Both the position numbers and the translations under genes were made by a program. From positions 1-35,683 of the forward strand of contig CAKTDC010000030.1 of assembly GCA_934541015.1 (NCBI GenBank): a DNA stretch of 35,683 nt, in the 5' to 3' direction. Of the stretch, positions 16,869 to 26,905 are shown in pieces; positions within the stretch are counted from its first letter, which is position 1; every line of letters begins with the position of its first letter. Source of the DNA: an uncultured Luteimonas sp. (GTDB lineage Bacteria > Pseudomonadota > Gammaproteobacteria > Xanthomonadales > Xanthomonadaceae). The notes beneath the pieces are model-generated. The model was not told the DNA's origin, did not search any database, and worked only from the letters and a program-made list of their open reading frames with translations.

Positions 16869-16945
16869 TGGTGGGCCCACCAGGACTTGAACCTGGAACC
16901 AATGGATTATGAGTCCACTGCTCTGACCAGTTGAGCTATAGGCCC
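16869..16945 (-). tRNA. ileX: tRNA-Ile2 with CAU anticodon (lysidine type)
   Basis: A 77-base tRNA with encoded CCA. On the minus strand it starts GGGCCTATAGCTCAACTGG. The acceptor stem GGGCCTA/TGGGCCC, the D arm GCTC/GAGC, the anticodon stem GTGGA/TCCAT with loop CTCATAA, and the T arm CCAGG-TTCAAGT-CCTGG all pair. The anticodon is CAT. The TTCAAGT T-loop and the GGGCC acceptor match the Ile2 tRNA, whose C34 is modified to lysidine to read AUA, better than elongator Met (usually GGCTACG and TTCGAAT). Isotype is therefore likely but not proven. It lies between rpoD and estB. Confidence 0.9.
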
Positions 16946-16975
16946 GTGTCTTGCCCGCCTCGGCCGGCGCCGGGC

Positions 16976-16981
16976 ATTGTA
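16976..16981 (-). promoter_or_regulatory. -10 box TACAAT upstream of the tRNA
   Basis: TACAAT on the minus strand, 30 bases before the tRNA 5' end and after the rpoD terminator. No -35 match is seen. It would give the tRNA-estB-algZ-algR unit its own promoter. Confidence 0.45.
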
Positions 16982-16990
16982 GCCCCGCAG

Positions 16991-17018
16991 ACGAAAGAGC
17001 CCGCCATGGGGCGGGCTC
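16991..17018 (-). terminator. Intrinsic terminator of rpoD
   Basis: On the minus strand GAGCCCGCC-CCAT-GGCGGGCTC, a perfect 9-bp stem with a 4-base loop, followed by TTTCGT. It lies 26 bases after the rpoD stop. The U-tract is short, as is common in GC-rich genomes. Confidence 0.75.
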
Positions 17019-17043
17019 CTTCGCGGATCAGGGTCGGCTCCGG

Positions 17044-18924
<1,881 letters not shown>

Positions 18925-18957
18925 GTGGCGCTCACCGGGAGAGAAAGTGAACCCGTA

Positions 18958-18966
18958 ATTATATCA
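18958..18966 (-). promoter_or_regulatory. Extended -10 promoter of rpoD
   Basis: TGATATAAT on the minus strand is TGN directly followed by a consensus TATAAT, which can work without a -35 box; none is visible 17 bases upstream. The leader to the ATG at 18924 is about 27 bases and carries GGTGAG as a weak Shine-Dalgarno sequence. Confidence 0.65.
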
Positions 18967-19094
18967 GATTCCCGCTCCCCGGCCGGGTGGTGCCGGGGGA
19001 GGTCGCCGCCCTTGCGCGGGTGGGGCGACCGAGATATGGGTACGCCGCGCCGGGTTTTCCAGCCCCCGCCCGCCCGGGCCGCCGGGGACCGGCC

Positions 19095-19535
19095 TCAGGC
19101 GCGCAGCAGGAAGGTCACCGGACCATCGTTGACCAGGCTGACGCTCATGTGTGCGCCGAAGCGGCCGCTTTCAACCGCCCCGGCGTGCCGCGTCCGGCAT
19201 TCAGCCAGCAGTTGGCTGAAAACGCGCCCGGCCTCCTCCGGTGCGGCGGCGGTGCTGAAACCCGGGCGCATCCCGGAGCGGGTGTCGGCGGCCAGGGTGA
19301 ACTGGCTGACCAGCAGCAGTCCGCCGCCGGTCTCGGACAGGGAGCGGTTCATCCGCCCCTCGGCGTCGGCGAACACCCGGTAGCCCAGCAGCCGCTGCGC
19401 CATGCGCGCCACCTGGGCGTCGCCGTCGCCGGGCTCGACCCCGACCAGGGCGAGCAGCCCCGGGCCGATGCGGCCGACGCTTTCGCCGGCCACGACAACC
19501 TCGGCTTCGGTGACGCGCTGGATGAGGGAGAGCAT
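19095..19535 (-). CDS. dtd: D-aminoacyl-tRNA deacylase
   Basis: A 146-residue Dtd enzyme that hydrolyses D-amino acids (and glycine mischarged on tRNA-Ala) from tRNA. The family signatures are present: LIQRVTEAEV at the N-terminus, LLVSQFTLAA with the SQFTL motif, and SLVNDGPVTFLL with the Gly-Pro motif that excludes L-amino acids. Length is normal. The start is the ATG at 19535, with no strong Shine-Dalgarno sequence. It is divergent from the acyltransferase gene across a 371-base gap that holds repeat copy B. Confidence 0.97.
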   Translation of the reverse strand: MLSLIQRVTEAEVVVAGESVGRIGPGLLALVGVEPGDGDAQVARMAQRLLGYRVFADAEGRMNRSLSETGGGLLLVSQFTLAADTRSGMRPGFSTAAAPEEAGRVFSQLLAECRTRHAGAVESGRFGAHMSVSLVNDGPVTFLLRA

Positions 19536-19673
19536 GGCGGTCGCGGCCGGGGCGAAGGTCCGGACAGCCTAACGGTTCCGGGTATCCCGCCCAACCGGCG
19601 CGAGCCCTCTCTCCCGGGCGTCCCGCCAGCCGGCGGCTTCGACCGGGATCGGGCCGACCCGGCTGCAAGACTG

Positions 19674-19827
19674 TTCTTCTCCCAAGTTCGGGGGAACCAC
19701 GAGAGCTGAGCTGGATCGGGGCCTGCGGACAGAGGTCCTTCCCGAGCGAAGCGCGATCCCCGGCCGCCGGGACGCGGCGTCTGTCCGACAACCGGACTGA
19801 TGATTCTCCCCGCATTCGGGAGAAGAA
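19674..19827 (+). repeat. Dispersed intergenic repeat, copy B (about 154 bp)
   Basis: It begins TTCTTCTCCCAAGTTCGGGG and ends CGCATTCGGGAGAAGAA. The outermost 10 bases are perfect inverted repeats (TTCTTCTCCC and GGGAGAAGAA), and the inverted similarity runs to about 23 bases. Each end also forms a hairpin; the right one has a perfect 7-bp stem, TTCTCCC/GGGAGAA. Inside, CGGACAGA (19726) pairs with TCTGTCCG (19779) and GGATCG with CGATCC, so the whole copy could fold as one structure. It lies in the same orientation as copy A and is non-coding. The remainder of the 19536-19906 gap shows nothing else except the promoter at its right end. Confidence 0.8.
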
Positions 19828-19894
19828 CCCGAAAAAGGCCCGTCAACCCTGCGCGGTCCGGCCGCTCGGAGCGCTGACTGTCGGCGGTCATCGC

Positions 19895-19906
19895 TACACT
19901 GCGCCG
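19895..19906 (+). promoter_or_regulatory. -10 box TACACT 6 bases before the acyltransferase gene
   Basis: TACACT (19895-19900), then GCGCCG, then ATG at 19907. There is no Shine-Dalgarno sequence; a weak CTGACT lies about 15 bases upstream as a possible -35. Same layout as the other leaderless-type starts. Confidence 0.5.
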
Positions 19907-20830
19907 ATGACCGGCTTTGCCGCACGCCTGCTGTACCTGCTGGCCGCCGCCATCGGCCGCCTGCCCTGGCCCGTCCTGCGCGCGGCCGGAGACACCATCG
20001 CCTGGCTGTCGCTGCGGTCCGGCTCGCGCGAAAGCCAGGTGACGCGGACCAACCTGGAGATCGCCTACCCGGAGCTGTCGCCGGCGGAGCGGGAGCGGGC
20101 GCAGCTGGAGGTCCTGCGGACCACGGCGCGACAGGCGCTGGAGACGCTGCGCCTGTGGACCCGCCCGCACGCGCGCAACCTGGCCCTGATCCGGGAGGTC
20201 CACGGGGCCGAGCTGTTCGATGCCGCGCTCGCCGAGGGCAAGGGACTGATCGTGGCCGCGCCGCACTTCGGCAGCTGGGAGCTGCTCAACCAGTGGCTGG
20301 CCTGGCGCACGCCGCTGGCGATCCTGTACCGGCCGCCGGAGTCGGCGGTGGGCGAAGCCTTCCTGCGCCTGGTGCGGGCCAACAGCCAGGCCGACCGCGT
20401 CACCCAGGTGCGCGCCGAGGGCCCGGGCATCCGCACCCTGTTCAAGCGCCTGCGCGAAGGCGGCGTGGTCGGGATCCTGCCCGACCAGCAGCCCAAGGCC
20501 GGCGACGGCGAGTTCGCGCCCTTCTTCGGCACCCGGGCGCTGACCATGACCCTGGTCGGCCGGCTTGCCGGCCGCACCGGCGCGACCGTGCTGTTCGCCT
20601 GGTGCGAACGCATGGGCGAGGACCTGGAATTCGCACTGCACATCGCACCGGCGTCGCCCGCGATCGCCGACGACGATCCGCTGACCGCGGTCAGCGCGCT
20701 CAATGCCGATGTCGAGCGCATCGCCCGCCGCGACCCGGGCCAGTACCAGTGGACCTACAAGCGCTTCAAGGCGCGCCCGCCGGGCAGCGGCGAGGACAAT
20801 CCCTACTACCATTTCGAGCGCATCCGATGA
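19907..20830 (+). CDS. lpxL: Lysophospholipid/lipid A acyltransferase, LpxL (HtrB) family
   Basis: A 307-residue inner-membrane acyltransferase of the LpxL/LpxM/HtrB family, which adds a secondary acyl chain to lipid A. It has an N-terminal hydrophobic anchor (about 5-20) and the catalytic HX4E motif at APHFGSWE (His120, Glu125). GGVVGILPDQQPK and the C-terminal QYQWTYKRFKARP are family hallmarks. Which acyl chain is added cannot be told. Its stop overlaps the ATG of the next gene (ATGA), so three membrane-envelope genes form an operon. Confidence 0.92.
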   Translation: MTGFAARLLYLLAAAIGRLPWPVLRAAGDTIAWLSLRSGSRESQVTRTNLEIAYPELSPAERERAQLEVLRTTARQALETLRLWTRPHARNLALIREVHGAELFDAALAEGKGLIVAAPHFGSWELLNQWLAWRTPLAILYRPPESAVGEAFLRLVRANSQADRVTQVRAEGPGIRTLFKRLREGGVVGILPDQQPKAGDGEFAPFFGTRALTMTLVGRLAGRTGATVLFAWCERMGEDLEFALHIAPASPAIADDDPLTAVSALNADVERIARRDPGQYQWTYKRFKARPPGSGEDNPYYHFERIR

Positions 20831-21354
20831 TCCCCGCCGACCCGCCTCCGGCCGCGGAGGACTCCGTCGCCACCGATGCCGCCGACGGCAGCTGGAGCCC
20901 CCTGCCGCGGCGGGCGCGCACCCTGTTCCTGCTGTCGGCCCTGCTCACCGCGCTGGCGTTCACGGTGCCGGCGATGGCCGCGGCCGCGTGGCTGCTGCCT
21001 GACGCCGCGCTCCGGACCGCGGCGCTGGCGGCCATCGTCGTCCTCGTCCCGGGCCTGTTCCTGTGGTCGGCGCTCAGGCGCTACCGCTGGACCTGCTGGC
21101 GGCTGGACGCGCAGGGCTTCGCGCTGCGCCGCGGGCGGATCTGGAGCGTGGAGACGCGGGTGCCGGGTTCGCGCGTGCAGCACCTGGACCTGCTGCGCGG
21201 ACCGCTGGAGCGGCACTTCGGCCTGGCCACCCTGGTGATCCATACCGCCGGCACCCGGCACAGCGCGGTGTCGATCGGCGGCATGGACGCGGCCGAGGCC
21301 GAACACCTGCGCGACGTGCTGGCGCGCCGGACCGGCGGCGATGACGACGCCTGA
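20827..21354 (+). CDS. Bacterial PH-domain membrane protein, YdbS type
   Basis: A 175-residue protein with two adjacent transmembrane helices (about 35-56 and 61-78) followed by a bPH2 domain (WRLDAQGFALRRG, TRVPGSRVQHLDLLRGPLER, FGLATLVIHTAG). This matches YdbS-like proteins, which normally pair with a larger YdbT-like partner, as here. The function of the pair is not firmly known; roles at the membrane or in secretion stress have been suggested for Gram-positive homologues. It starts in a 4-base overlap with the acyltransferase gene and overlaps the next gene by 14 bases. Confidence 0.85.
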   Translation: MIPADPPPAAEDSVATDAADGSWSPLPRRARTLFLLSALLTALAFTVPAMAAAAWLLPDAALRTAALAAIVVLVPGLFLWSALRRYRWTCWRLDAQGFALRRGRIWSVETRVPGSRVQHLDLLRGPLERHFGLATLVIHTAGTRHSAVSIGGMDAAEAEHLRDVLARRTGGDDDA

Positions 21355-22903
21355 GCCGCCGCCGCTGCCCGCACCCTCCGGGCCCGGCAACGGGGCGCAG
21401 GCGCAGGCGCGCCTTGCGACCGGCGGCGAGCGGCGGCTGCACCCGTGGTCGTGGCTGTTCGTGCTGATCGCCGGCCTGCGCCAGTTCATCGTGCCGCTGG
21501 CGGTGCTGGTGTTCTTCGGCGGCCGCGGCGAGGACGGCTGGCAGCTGGGCGGCGCCGGGGTCGTGGTGGCGGTGCTGGCGGTCGGCTCGGTCTGGCGCTA
21601 CTTCACCTACCGCTACCGCATCGACGAGGACAGCCTGTTCGTGCGCAGCGGCCTGCTGCACCGCGAACTCAGGCAGATCCCGTTCTCGCGCATCCACAAC
21701 GTGGCCCTGCAGCAGTCGCTGCTGCACCGCGCGTTCGGGGTGGCGGCGGTGAAGCTCGAATCCGCCGGCGGCACCCGGCCGGAGGCCGAGATGAAGGTGC
21801 TGCGGCTGGCCGACGCGCTGGCGCTGGAGCAGCTGATCCGCGATCGCGGTCAGGCGCCTGTCGACGCCCCCCGCGGCCAGCCGCAGGACCCGGCCGGGGC
21901 CACCCTGCTGTCGCTGCCGCCCGGGGAGATCGTCCGCCTTGGGCTGATTTCCAACCGCGGCATGGTGGTGGTCGCGGGCGCGTTCGCGCTGGCCTGGCAG
22001 GTGTTTCCCGAGGGGCGCGTGGCCGGGCTGTTCTCGGCGGGCGGGCGCCGGCTGTCGGGCTACATCGGCGCATTCAGCGGCGACTGGATCGGCATCGCCC
22101 TGGCGCTGGCGGCCTTCGTCGCGATGGTGCTGGTCATGATCCGGCTGCTCTCGGTGCTGCTGGCGATCGTGCGCTACCACGGCTTCCGGCTCAGCGAACA
22201 CGGGCGCAGGCTGACCGTCGAGCGCGGCCTGCTCACGCGCGTGCGCGCCAGCGTGCCGCGGCGGCGCATCCAGGCGTGGACACTGCGCGAGGGCGTGCTG
22301 CACCGGCTGTTCCGCCGGCGCTCGCTGGACATCGACACCGCGGCGTCGCAGGGCGACGGGTCGCAGGAGAAATCGCTGCGCGAGCTGGCGCCGGTAGCCA
22401 CCCCCGACGCCTGCGACGCGCTGGTGCGCCACGTGCTGCGCGAGGCGCACTGGCCGCCGCAGCAGTGGGCGCCGCTGCACCGGCGCGCCTGGCTGCGGCT
22501 GTTCCTCGGCGACGCCCTGTTCGGCCTGCTCCTGCTGGCCGCCGCGACCTGGCTGTTCGGGATCTGGGGCCTGTGGGCGCTGCTGTGGCTGCCGTGGAGC
22601 GTGCTGGTGGCGCGCCGCCACGCCGCCCGCGCCGGCTATGCGCTCGACGACACCGTGGTGGCGGTGCGCGAGGGCTGGTGGTCGCGGCACTGGCGCTTCG
22701 CCGAGCTCGACAAGATCCAGGCGCTCGAACTGCGCCGCTCGCCGCTCGACCACGGCATGGGTATGGCCTCGGTGTGGCTGGACACGGCCGGAACCGGCCC
22801 GCTGGCGCCGCCGCTGCGCATCCGCCACCTGCCGCTGCAGGACGCGCGCGCGCTGTTCGCGCGGATCGAGCGCGAGGTCGCACGCCGGCCGCTGCGCTGG
22901 TGA
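21341..22903 (+). CDS. Bacterial PH-domain membrane protein, YdbT type
   Basis: A 520-residue inner-membrane protein with paired transmembrane helices and three bPH2-like units. The first is at about 85-165 (YRIDEDSLFVRSGLLHRELR, IPFSRIHNVALQQSLLHR, FGVAAVKLESAG), the second at about 280-360 (FRLSEHGRRLTVERGLL, VPRRRIQAWTLREGVLHR) and the third near the C-terminus (YALDDTVVAVREGWWSRHW, FAELDKIQALELRRSPLD). This is the YdbT layout. It is translated in a 14-base overlap with the YdbS-like gene. No terminator is visible before the repeat region that follows. Confidence 0.87.
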   Translation: MTTPEPPPLPAPSGPGNGAQAQARLATGGERRLHPWSWLFVLIAGLRQFIVPLAVLVFFGGRGEDGWQLGGAGVVVAVLAVGSVWRYFTYRYRIDEDSLFVRSGLLHRELRQIPFSRIHNVALQQSLLHRAFGVAAVKLESAGGTRPEAEMKVLRLADALALEQLIRDRGQAPVDAPRGQPQDPAGATLLSLPPGEIVRLGLISNRGMVVVAGAFALAWQVFPEGRVAGLFSAGGRRLSGYIGAFSGDWIGIALALAAFVAMVLVMIRLLSVLLAIVRYHGFRLSEHGRRLTVERGLLTRVRASVPRRRIQAWTLREGVLHRLFRRRSLDIDTAASQGDGSQEKSLRELAPVATPDACDALVRHVLREAHWPPQQWAPLHRRAWLRLFLGDALFGLLLLAAATWLFGIWGLWALLWLPWSVLVARRHAARAGYALDDTVVAVREGWWSRHWRFAELDKIQALELRRSPLDHGMGMASVWLDTAGTGPLAPPLRIRHLPLQDARALFARIEREVARRPLRW

Positions 22904-22974
22904 CGGTACCGGTCCGGCAGCGGCGGACGGTGGCCGGCGCCTGACGTGGGGTTGCGCAGGAAACTTCCTCCGTC

Positions 22975-23122
22975 GTCCCCGCGCAGCCAGGGACCCAGTG
23001 ATTCCCCCGGCTGAATCGTCGGGGCCCTGGCCGTTGCCCCCGCGCAGGCGGGACCCGGTGGCTGTCTCCTGATCCGGTGCGGAACCTGGTCAAGCCGTCC
23101 CCGCGCAGGCGGGGACCCGGTG
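22975..23122 (+). repeat. Three hairpin repeats at a 61-bp period, CRISPR-like in shape
   Basis: Units start at 22975, 23036 and 23097 (26, 25 and 26 bases), so the period is exactly 61 twice. A truncated fourth (GCCGTCCCC) starts its GTCCCC at 23156. The cleanest core is TCCCCGCGCAGGCGGGGA, a 7-bp stem with a GCAG loop, followed by CCCGGTG; the first unit is degenerate. The stem, loop size and period are those of type I-E CRISPR repeats with 32-base spacers. The same core is also widespread in proteobacteria as a dispersed intergenic repeat (frame reading VPAQAG). There are no cas genes or leader. The rest of 22904-23214 holds nothing recognisable. Confidence 0.7.
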
Positions 23123-23214
23123 ACGTTTCCCGCTCCCTTCGAGGTGCTGGATGCCGTCCCCCGATCAAGCGCTCTCCGAGGGCAGGCTCTGCACGCGCAC
23201 GACGCGCGGCGAAC

Positions 23215-24369
23215 TCAGGGAACCCGACCCTGGTGCGCCACCGGTCCGCCCCGCGCCAGCTCCAGGAACATGTCCTCGTAGCGCCGGTTCATCAGCTCGC
23301 GGCCGTGGCGTTCGAGCGCGGCGCGGCGCGCGGCCGCGCCCAGGCGCACCGCGGCGGCATCGTCGCGCAGCAGCCGTTCGAGCGCGTCGGCCAACGCCGC
23401 CGGATCGGACCCGGGCACCAGCAGCCCGTCGACATCGTGGGCGAGCACCTCGCGCACGCCCGGCACCGCGCTGCCGATCACCGCGCAGCCGGCGGCCATG
23501 CCTTCGATCAGGGCCAGCGGCATGCCTTCGTAACGGGTACTGAGCAGGGCGATGCGATGCGTCATCAACAGCCCGGGCACGTTGCGCACGACCCCGAGGA
23601 AGCGCACCTGCCCGGTCAGCCCCAGCTCGGCCGCCAGCCGCTCCACCGGCCGCCGGTGCAGGGCCTTGCCGCCGCCGGCCAGCAGCAGCGGCGGGCGCAG
23701 GCCGCGTTCGCCGAGCAGGGCGAGCGCGCGCAGCGCGGTGGCGTGGTCCTTCTGCCGCGAGTAGCGCGCGACCATCACGATGCCGGGCGTGCGCCCGGGC
23801 AGCGGATGCGCATCCGCATCGGCGAACGGTTCGAGCCGGATGCCGTTGGGAATCGCCACGGTCCGCTCCGGCGGCATCCCCATCGCCAGCAGCGCCTCGC
23901 GCACGCCCTCGGAGCAGCCGACGATGCACTCGGTGCGCCGCGCCAGCCAGCGCGTCTGCGCCAGCCGCCAGCGGGTATAGCGCTCGCGGGTGTTGTGCTC
24001 GACGTGGACCAGGTGCGGCACCTTCGCCAGCAGCCCGGCATAGCGCCCCCAGAGATGTTCGCTGAAGCCGTGCGCGACCAGCACGTCCGGCTGGAACTGG
24101 CGACACACCCGCGCCAGCGCCCAGATGCTGGCCGCATGCGACCAGCCCGGCACCGTCCGCAGCGGCACGCCGGCGCGCTCGAGCTCCACGATCCGCGCCG
24201 GATCGCCGCGGCGCTTGCGCCGCAGCACCAGCAGCGGCTGCATCCGGCCGCTCTGGAGCGCGGCATTGACCAGCGCGACCGCGACCTGGGTGGCGCCGCC
24301 GGAGAAGCCTCCGGTGACGAAATGCAGGACCCGCGGCGGCCGGTCCGGCGCCGGCGCGGCCCTGCTCAC
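23215..24369 (-). CDS. GT4-family glycosyltransferase
   Basis: A 384-residue GT-B glycosyltransferase. The N-terminal acceptor domain begins [17 protein letters not shown]; the C-terminal donor domain has [29 protein letters not shown] and [18 protein letters not shown], whose E-x7-E pair marks a retaining GT4 enzyme. Donor and acceptor sugars cannot be told; relatives work on surface polysaccharide or lipopolysaccharide. The start is the GTG of a GTGA overlap with the rsmB stop, so translation is coupled to an rRNA methyltransferase, an odd functional partner. There are no polysaccharide genes beside it. Confidence 0.9.
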   Translation of the reverse strand: MSRAAPAPDRPPRVLHFVTGGFSGGATQVAVALVNAALQSGRMQPLLVLRRKRRGDPARIVELERAGVPLRTVPGWSHAASIWALARVCRQFQPDVLVAHGFSEHLWGRYAGLLAKVPHLVHVEHNTRERYTRWRLAQTRWLARRTECIVGCSEGVREALLAMGMPPERTVAIPNGIRLEPFADADAHPLPGRTPGIVMVARYSRQKDHATALRALALLGERGLRPPLLLAGGGKALHRRPVERLAAELGLTGQVRFLGVVRNVPGLLMTHRIALLSTRYEGMPLALIEGMAAGCAVIGSAVPGVREVLAHDVDGLLVPGSDPAALADALERLLRDDAAAVRLGAAARRAALERHGRELMNRRYEDMFLELARGGPVAHQGRVP

Positions 24370-25694
24370 GCGCCCTCCGCGGGCACGCGCCGGACCAGGC
24401 GGGCGAGGAAGAATCCGTCCATGCCGTCCTCGCCCGGCAGGCGCTGGCGCCCGGGTCCGGCGACGCGGCCGAATCGCGCCGGCAGCGGTTCGACGACGGC
24501 ATCGGGCGTGCGCTGCAGGAAGGCCTCGACCTGCGCCTCGTTCTCGGCCTTCAGGATCGAACAAGTGGCGTAGACCAGCGCCCCGCCCGGGCGCAGCAGC
24601 GGCCAGAGCGCATCGAGCAGGCGCGACTGCAGCGCCGCCAGTGCGGCGATGTCGCGCTCGCGCCGGTGCAGCAGCACGTCGGGCTGGCGGCGGATCACGC
24701 CGGTGGCCGAGCACGGCGCGTCGATGACGATGGCGTCGAAGGCTGCGCCGTCCCACCACGCCGCCGGATCGGCGGCATCGGCGGCGAGCAGCGAGGCGGA
24801 GGCGCCGACGCCGAGCCGCGCGAAGCCGGCGCGCACGCGCCGCAGCCGCGCCTGGTCGACATCCAGCGCGAGCAGGCGCAGCGAGGGATCGCGTTCGAGC
24901 AGGTGCGCGGACTTGCCGCCGGGCGCGGCGCAGGCGTCCAGCACCCGCGCGCCGGCAGGCGGCGCCAGCGCGTCGGCGACCTGCTGCGCGGCGCCGTCCT
25001 GCACCGAGACGTCGCCGTCGGCGAAGCCGGGCAGGGCCGCGACCGGCACGGTCGCATCGATGCGCAGCGCATCGGCCAGGCCGTCGGCGGCAAGCGCATC
25101 GATGCCTGCCGCCTGCAGCCGCCGCAGGTAGTCCGCGCGCGTGCCGCGCAGCCGGTTCACCCGCAGCCAGGTGGGCGCCTGCGCGGCGCTGGCCGCGACG
25201 ATGGCGTCGACGTCGCCGAGCCAGTCGGCCCTGAGCCGCCCGCGCAGCCACGACGGCCACAGCTCGCGCCAGTCGCCTTCCGGCAGCCCTTCGCGCAGGG
25301 CCCGGCGCAGCATGGCGTTGACCAGCCCGGCCTGGTGGGCCCGGCCGAGGACGCGCGCCGCCGCCACCGTGGCGTCGACCGCCGCGTGCGCAGGCAGGCC
25401 CAGCGGGTCGAGCTGGGCGAACCCGGCCAGCAGCAGCGCGCGCAGCGGGGCGTCACGCCTCGACAGCGGCCGCGGCATCCAGGCGGCGAGCGCGGCATCG
25501 CCGCGGTCGCGGCTGCGCAGCGCCGCGAAGCAGATCGCCTCGACCAGGGCGCGATCGCGCGGATCGGCCAGCGCCGGCAGCGCCGCGGCCAGTTCGGCCT
25601 TCAGCGAGCGGCCGCGGTGCAGGACCGCGTCGAGGATGCCGGCGGCGGCGGCCCGGGCGGCGGCGCCCGGCGCAGGTGCCGGCCCGGCCCCCAC
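24366..25694 (-). CDS. rsmB: 16S rRNA (cytosine-967-C5)-methyltransferase
   Basis: A 442-residue RsmB/Sun protein that methylates C967 of 16S rRNA with S-adenosylmethionine. An N-terminal NusB-like helical domain (about 10-140) is followed by the methyltransferase domain with [29 protein letters not shown] and [15 protein letters not shown]; the last two hold the paired catalytic cysteines. I chose the GTG at 25694, one base after the fmt stop, with GGAGGG about 7 bases upstream. Frame continues upstream to 26162 but only as an antiphase reading of fmt. It is followed by the glycosyltransferase gene. Confidence 0.94.
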   Translation of the reverse strand: MGAGPAPAPGAAARAAAAGILDAVLHRGRSLKAELAAALPALADPRDRALVEAICFAALRSRDRGDAALAAWMPRPLSRRDAPLRALLLAGFAQLDPLGLPAHAAVDATVAAARVLGRAHQAGLVNAMLRRALREGLPEGDWRELWPSWLRGRLRADWLGDVDAIVAASAAQAPTWLRVNRLRGTRADYLRRLQAAGIDALAADGLADALRIDATVPVAALPGFADGDVSVQDGAAQQVADALAPPAGARVLDACAAPGGKSAHLLERDPSLRLLALDVDQARLRRVRAGFARLGVGASASLLAADAADPAAWWDGAAFDAIVIDAPCSATGVIRRQPDVLLHRRERDIAALAALQSRLLDALWPLLRPGGALVYATCSILKAENEAQVEAFLQRTPDAVVEPLPARFGRVAGPGRQRLPGEDGMDGFFLARLVRRVPAEGA

Positions 25695-25695
25695 C

Positions 25696-25848
25696 CTAGC
25701 CCTCCCCCGCGGGCGCAGGGGGGGACGCGACCGGCAAGCCCTCCTTGAGCGCCGATGCCCCACCCCCTTCACGCGGGGGACGGGGCGGATGCCGGTCCGG
25801 CCTGTCCGGATCCGCGATTCCATCCTGCGCCGCAGGCGGCGGAGGGGA
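25696..25848. repeat. Low-complexity GC repeat forming the 3' end of fmt
   Basis: The segment is made of C-run/G-run hairpin units (for example CCCCTGCGCCCGCGGGGG and CCCCCGCGTGAAGGGGG on the minus strand). When read through it encodes peptides like SPPAPAGEG that recur as spurious reading of intergenic repeats in xanthomonads. It replaces the normal end of fmt and contributes the rsmB ribosome binding site. Confidence 0.55.
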
Positions 25849-26760
25849 CCGGAGGTCGCGGCGGGCATTGAGGTAATCGGCCGCCGTGATCGCCTTGCCG
25901 CCCGGCCGCTGCAGGCGGAGGATCCGCAGCGCGCCGGCGCCGCAGGCGATGTCGACGCCCTCGCGCGACGCCGCCAGCACCGATCCCGGCGAGGCGGCGT
26001 GGGCCAGATCCAGCGCCTGCGCGGCGTGGATGCGCAGGCGCTCGCCCGCCACCTCGGCTTCGGCCACCGGCCACGGATGGAACGCACGCACGCGGTCGGC
26101 AAGGCGCGCCGCCGGCTGCGTCCAGTCCAGCACCGCCTCGGACTTCTCCAGCTTGCGCGCATAGCTCGCGCCCTGCTCCGGCTGCGCCTGCGGCGCCGGC
26201 AGCCTGCCCTCGCGCAGCAGCGCCAGGCCCTGCGCCAGCACCCCGGCGCCGAGCAGCGCCAGCCGGTCGTGCAGCTGGCCGCCGGTCTCGTCGTCGCCGA
26301 TCGGGGTCGACTCGCGGAGCAGGACCGGGCCGGTATCCAGCCCCTTCTCCATCCGCATCAGGCAGACCCCCGTCTCGCGGTCGCCGGCCTCGATCGCGCG
26401 CTGGATCGGGGCCGCGCCGCGCCAGCGCGGCAGCAGCGAGGCGTGCACGTTCCAGCAGCCGTGCGCGGGAATGTCGAGCACCTTCTGCGGCAGCAGCAGG
26501 CCGTAGGCGACCACGATCATCAGGTCCGGCCGCAGCGCGCGCAGCTGCCTGCGCGCCTCCGGCGAGCGCAGCGTCTCCGGCTGCAGCACCGGGAGGCCCA
26601 GCTCCAGCGCCGCCTGCTTGACCGGCGACGCCGCCAGCGCCCGCCCCCGCCCCGCGGGCCGGTCGGGCTGCGTATACACCGCCACCACCTCTCCATGCGC
26701 CACCGCCGCCTGGAGCGAGGGCACGGCGAAGTCCGGGGTTCCGGCGAAGACGATTCTCAT
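25696..26760 (-). CDS. fmt: Methionyl-tRNA formyltransferase with a repeat-derived tail
   Basis: The enzyme formylates initiator Met-tRNA. Of 354 residues, about 304 match Fmt: [15 protein letters not shown], the formyl-transfer centre with Asn104, His106 (WNVHASLLP) and Asp142, the folate-side loop, and a C-terminal OB-like domain ending near [10 protein letters not shown]. The last 50 residues (305-354) are Pro/Arg/Gly-rich, lack similarity to Fmt and are encoded by GC-hairpin repeat DNA. The usual length is about 310, so this is a read-through tail. The ATG at 26760 abuts another repeat and has no Shine-Dalgarno sequence. Order def-fmt-rsmB is the classic one. Confidence 0.95.
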   Translation of the reverse strand: MRIVFAGTPDFAVPSLQAAVAHGEVVAVYTQPDRPAGRGRALAASPVKQAALELGLPVLQPETLRSPEARRQLRALRPDLMIVVAYGLLLPQKVLDIPAHGCWNVHASLLPRWRGAAPIQRAIEAGDRETGVCLMRMEKGLDTGPVLLRESTPIGDDETGGQLHDRLALLGAGVLAQGLALLREGRLPAPQAQPEQGASYARKLEKSEAVLDWTQPAARLADRVRAFHPWPVAEAEVAGERLRIHAAQALDLAHAASPGSVLAASREGVDIACGAGALRILRLQRPGGKAITAADYLNARRDLRSPPPPAAQDGIADPDRPDRHPPRPPREGGGASALKEGLPVASPPAPAGEG

Positions 26761-26766
26761 GGAGAG

Positions 26767-26905
26767 GGGAGTCGGGAATCGGGCATCGGGAATCGGAAAA
26801 GCAGAGGAACGGCGGGCATGTCCCTGGCTTGTCTTGTCCGCCCGGAACCCTTCCCGATATCTGTATGCCGCCTTCCCATTCCCGATTCCCTATTCCCGAT
26901 TCCCG
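26767..26905. repeat. Inverted-arm intergenic repeat between fmt and def
   Basis: The left arm (about 26768-26796) has tandem CGGGAATCGG-type units; the right arm (about 26873-26905) has the reverse, CCCGATTCCC units, so the arms pair across about 75 bases. Such GGGAATC arrays are familiar between xanthomonad genes. The right arm runs into def and encodes its last residues (GNRE) and its TAG stop. The middle shows nothing else. Confidence 0.75.

Noticed and set aside
22975..23122. Annotating a true CRISPR array
   Set aside because: The period and stem fit, but only three full units exist, the first is degenerate, the core is a common dispersed repeat and no cas gene or leader is present. It is listed as a repeat and discussed as a finding.
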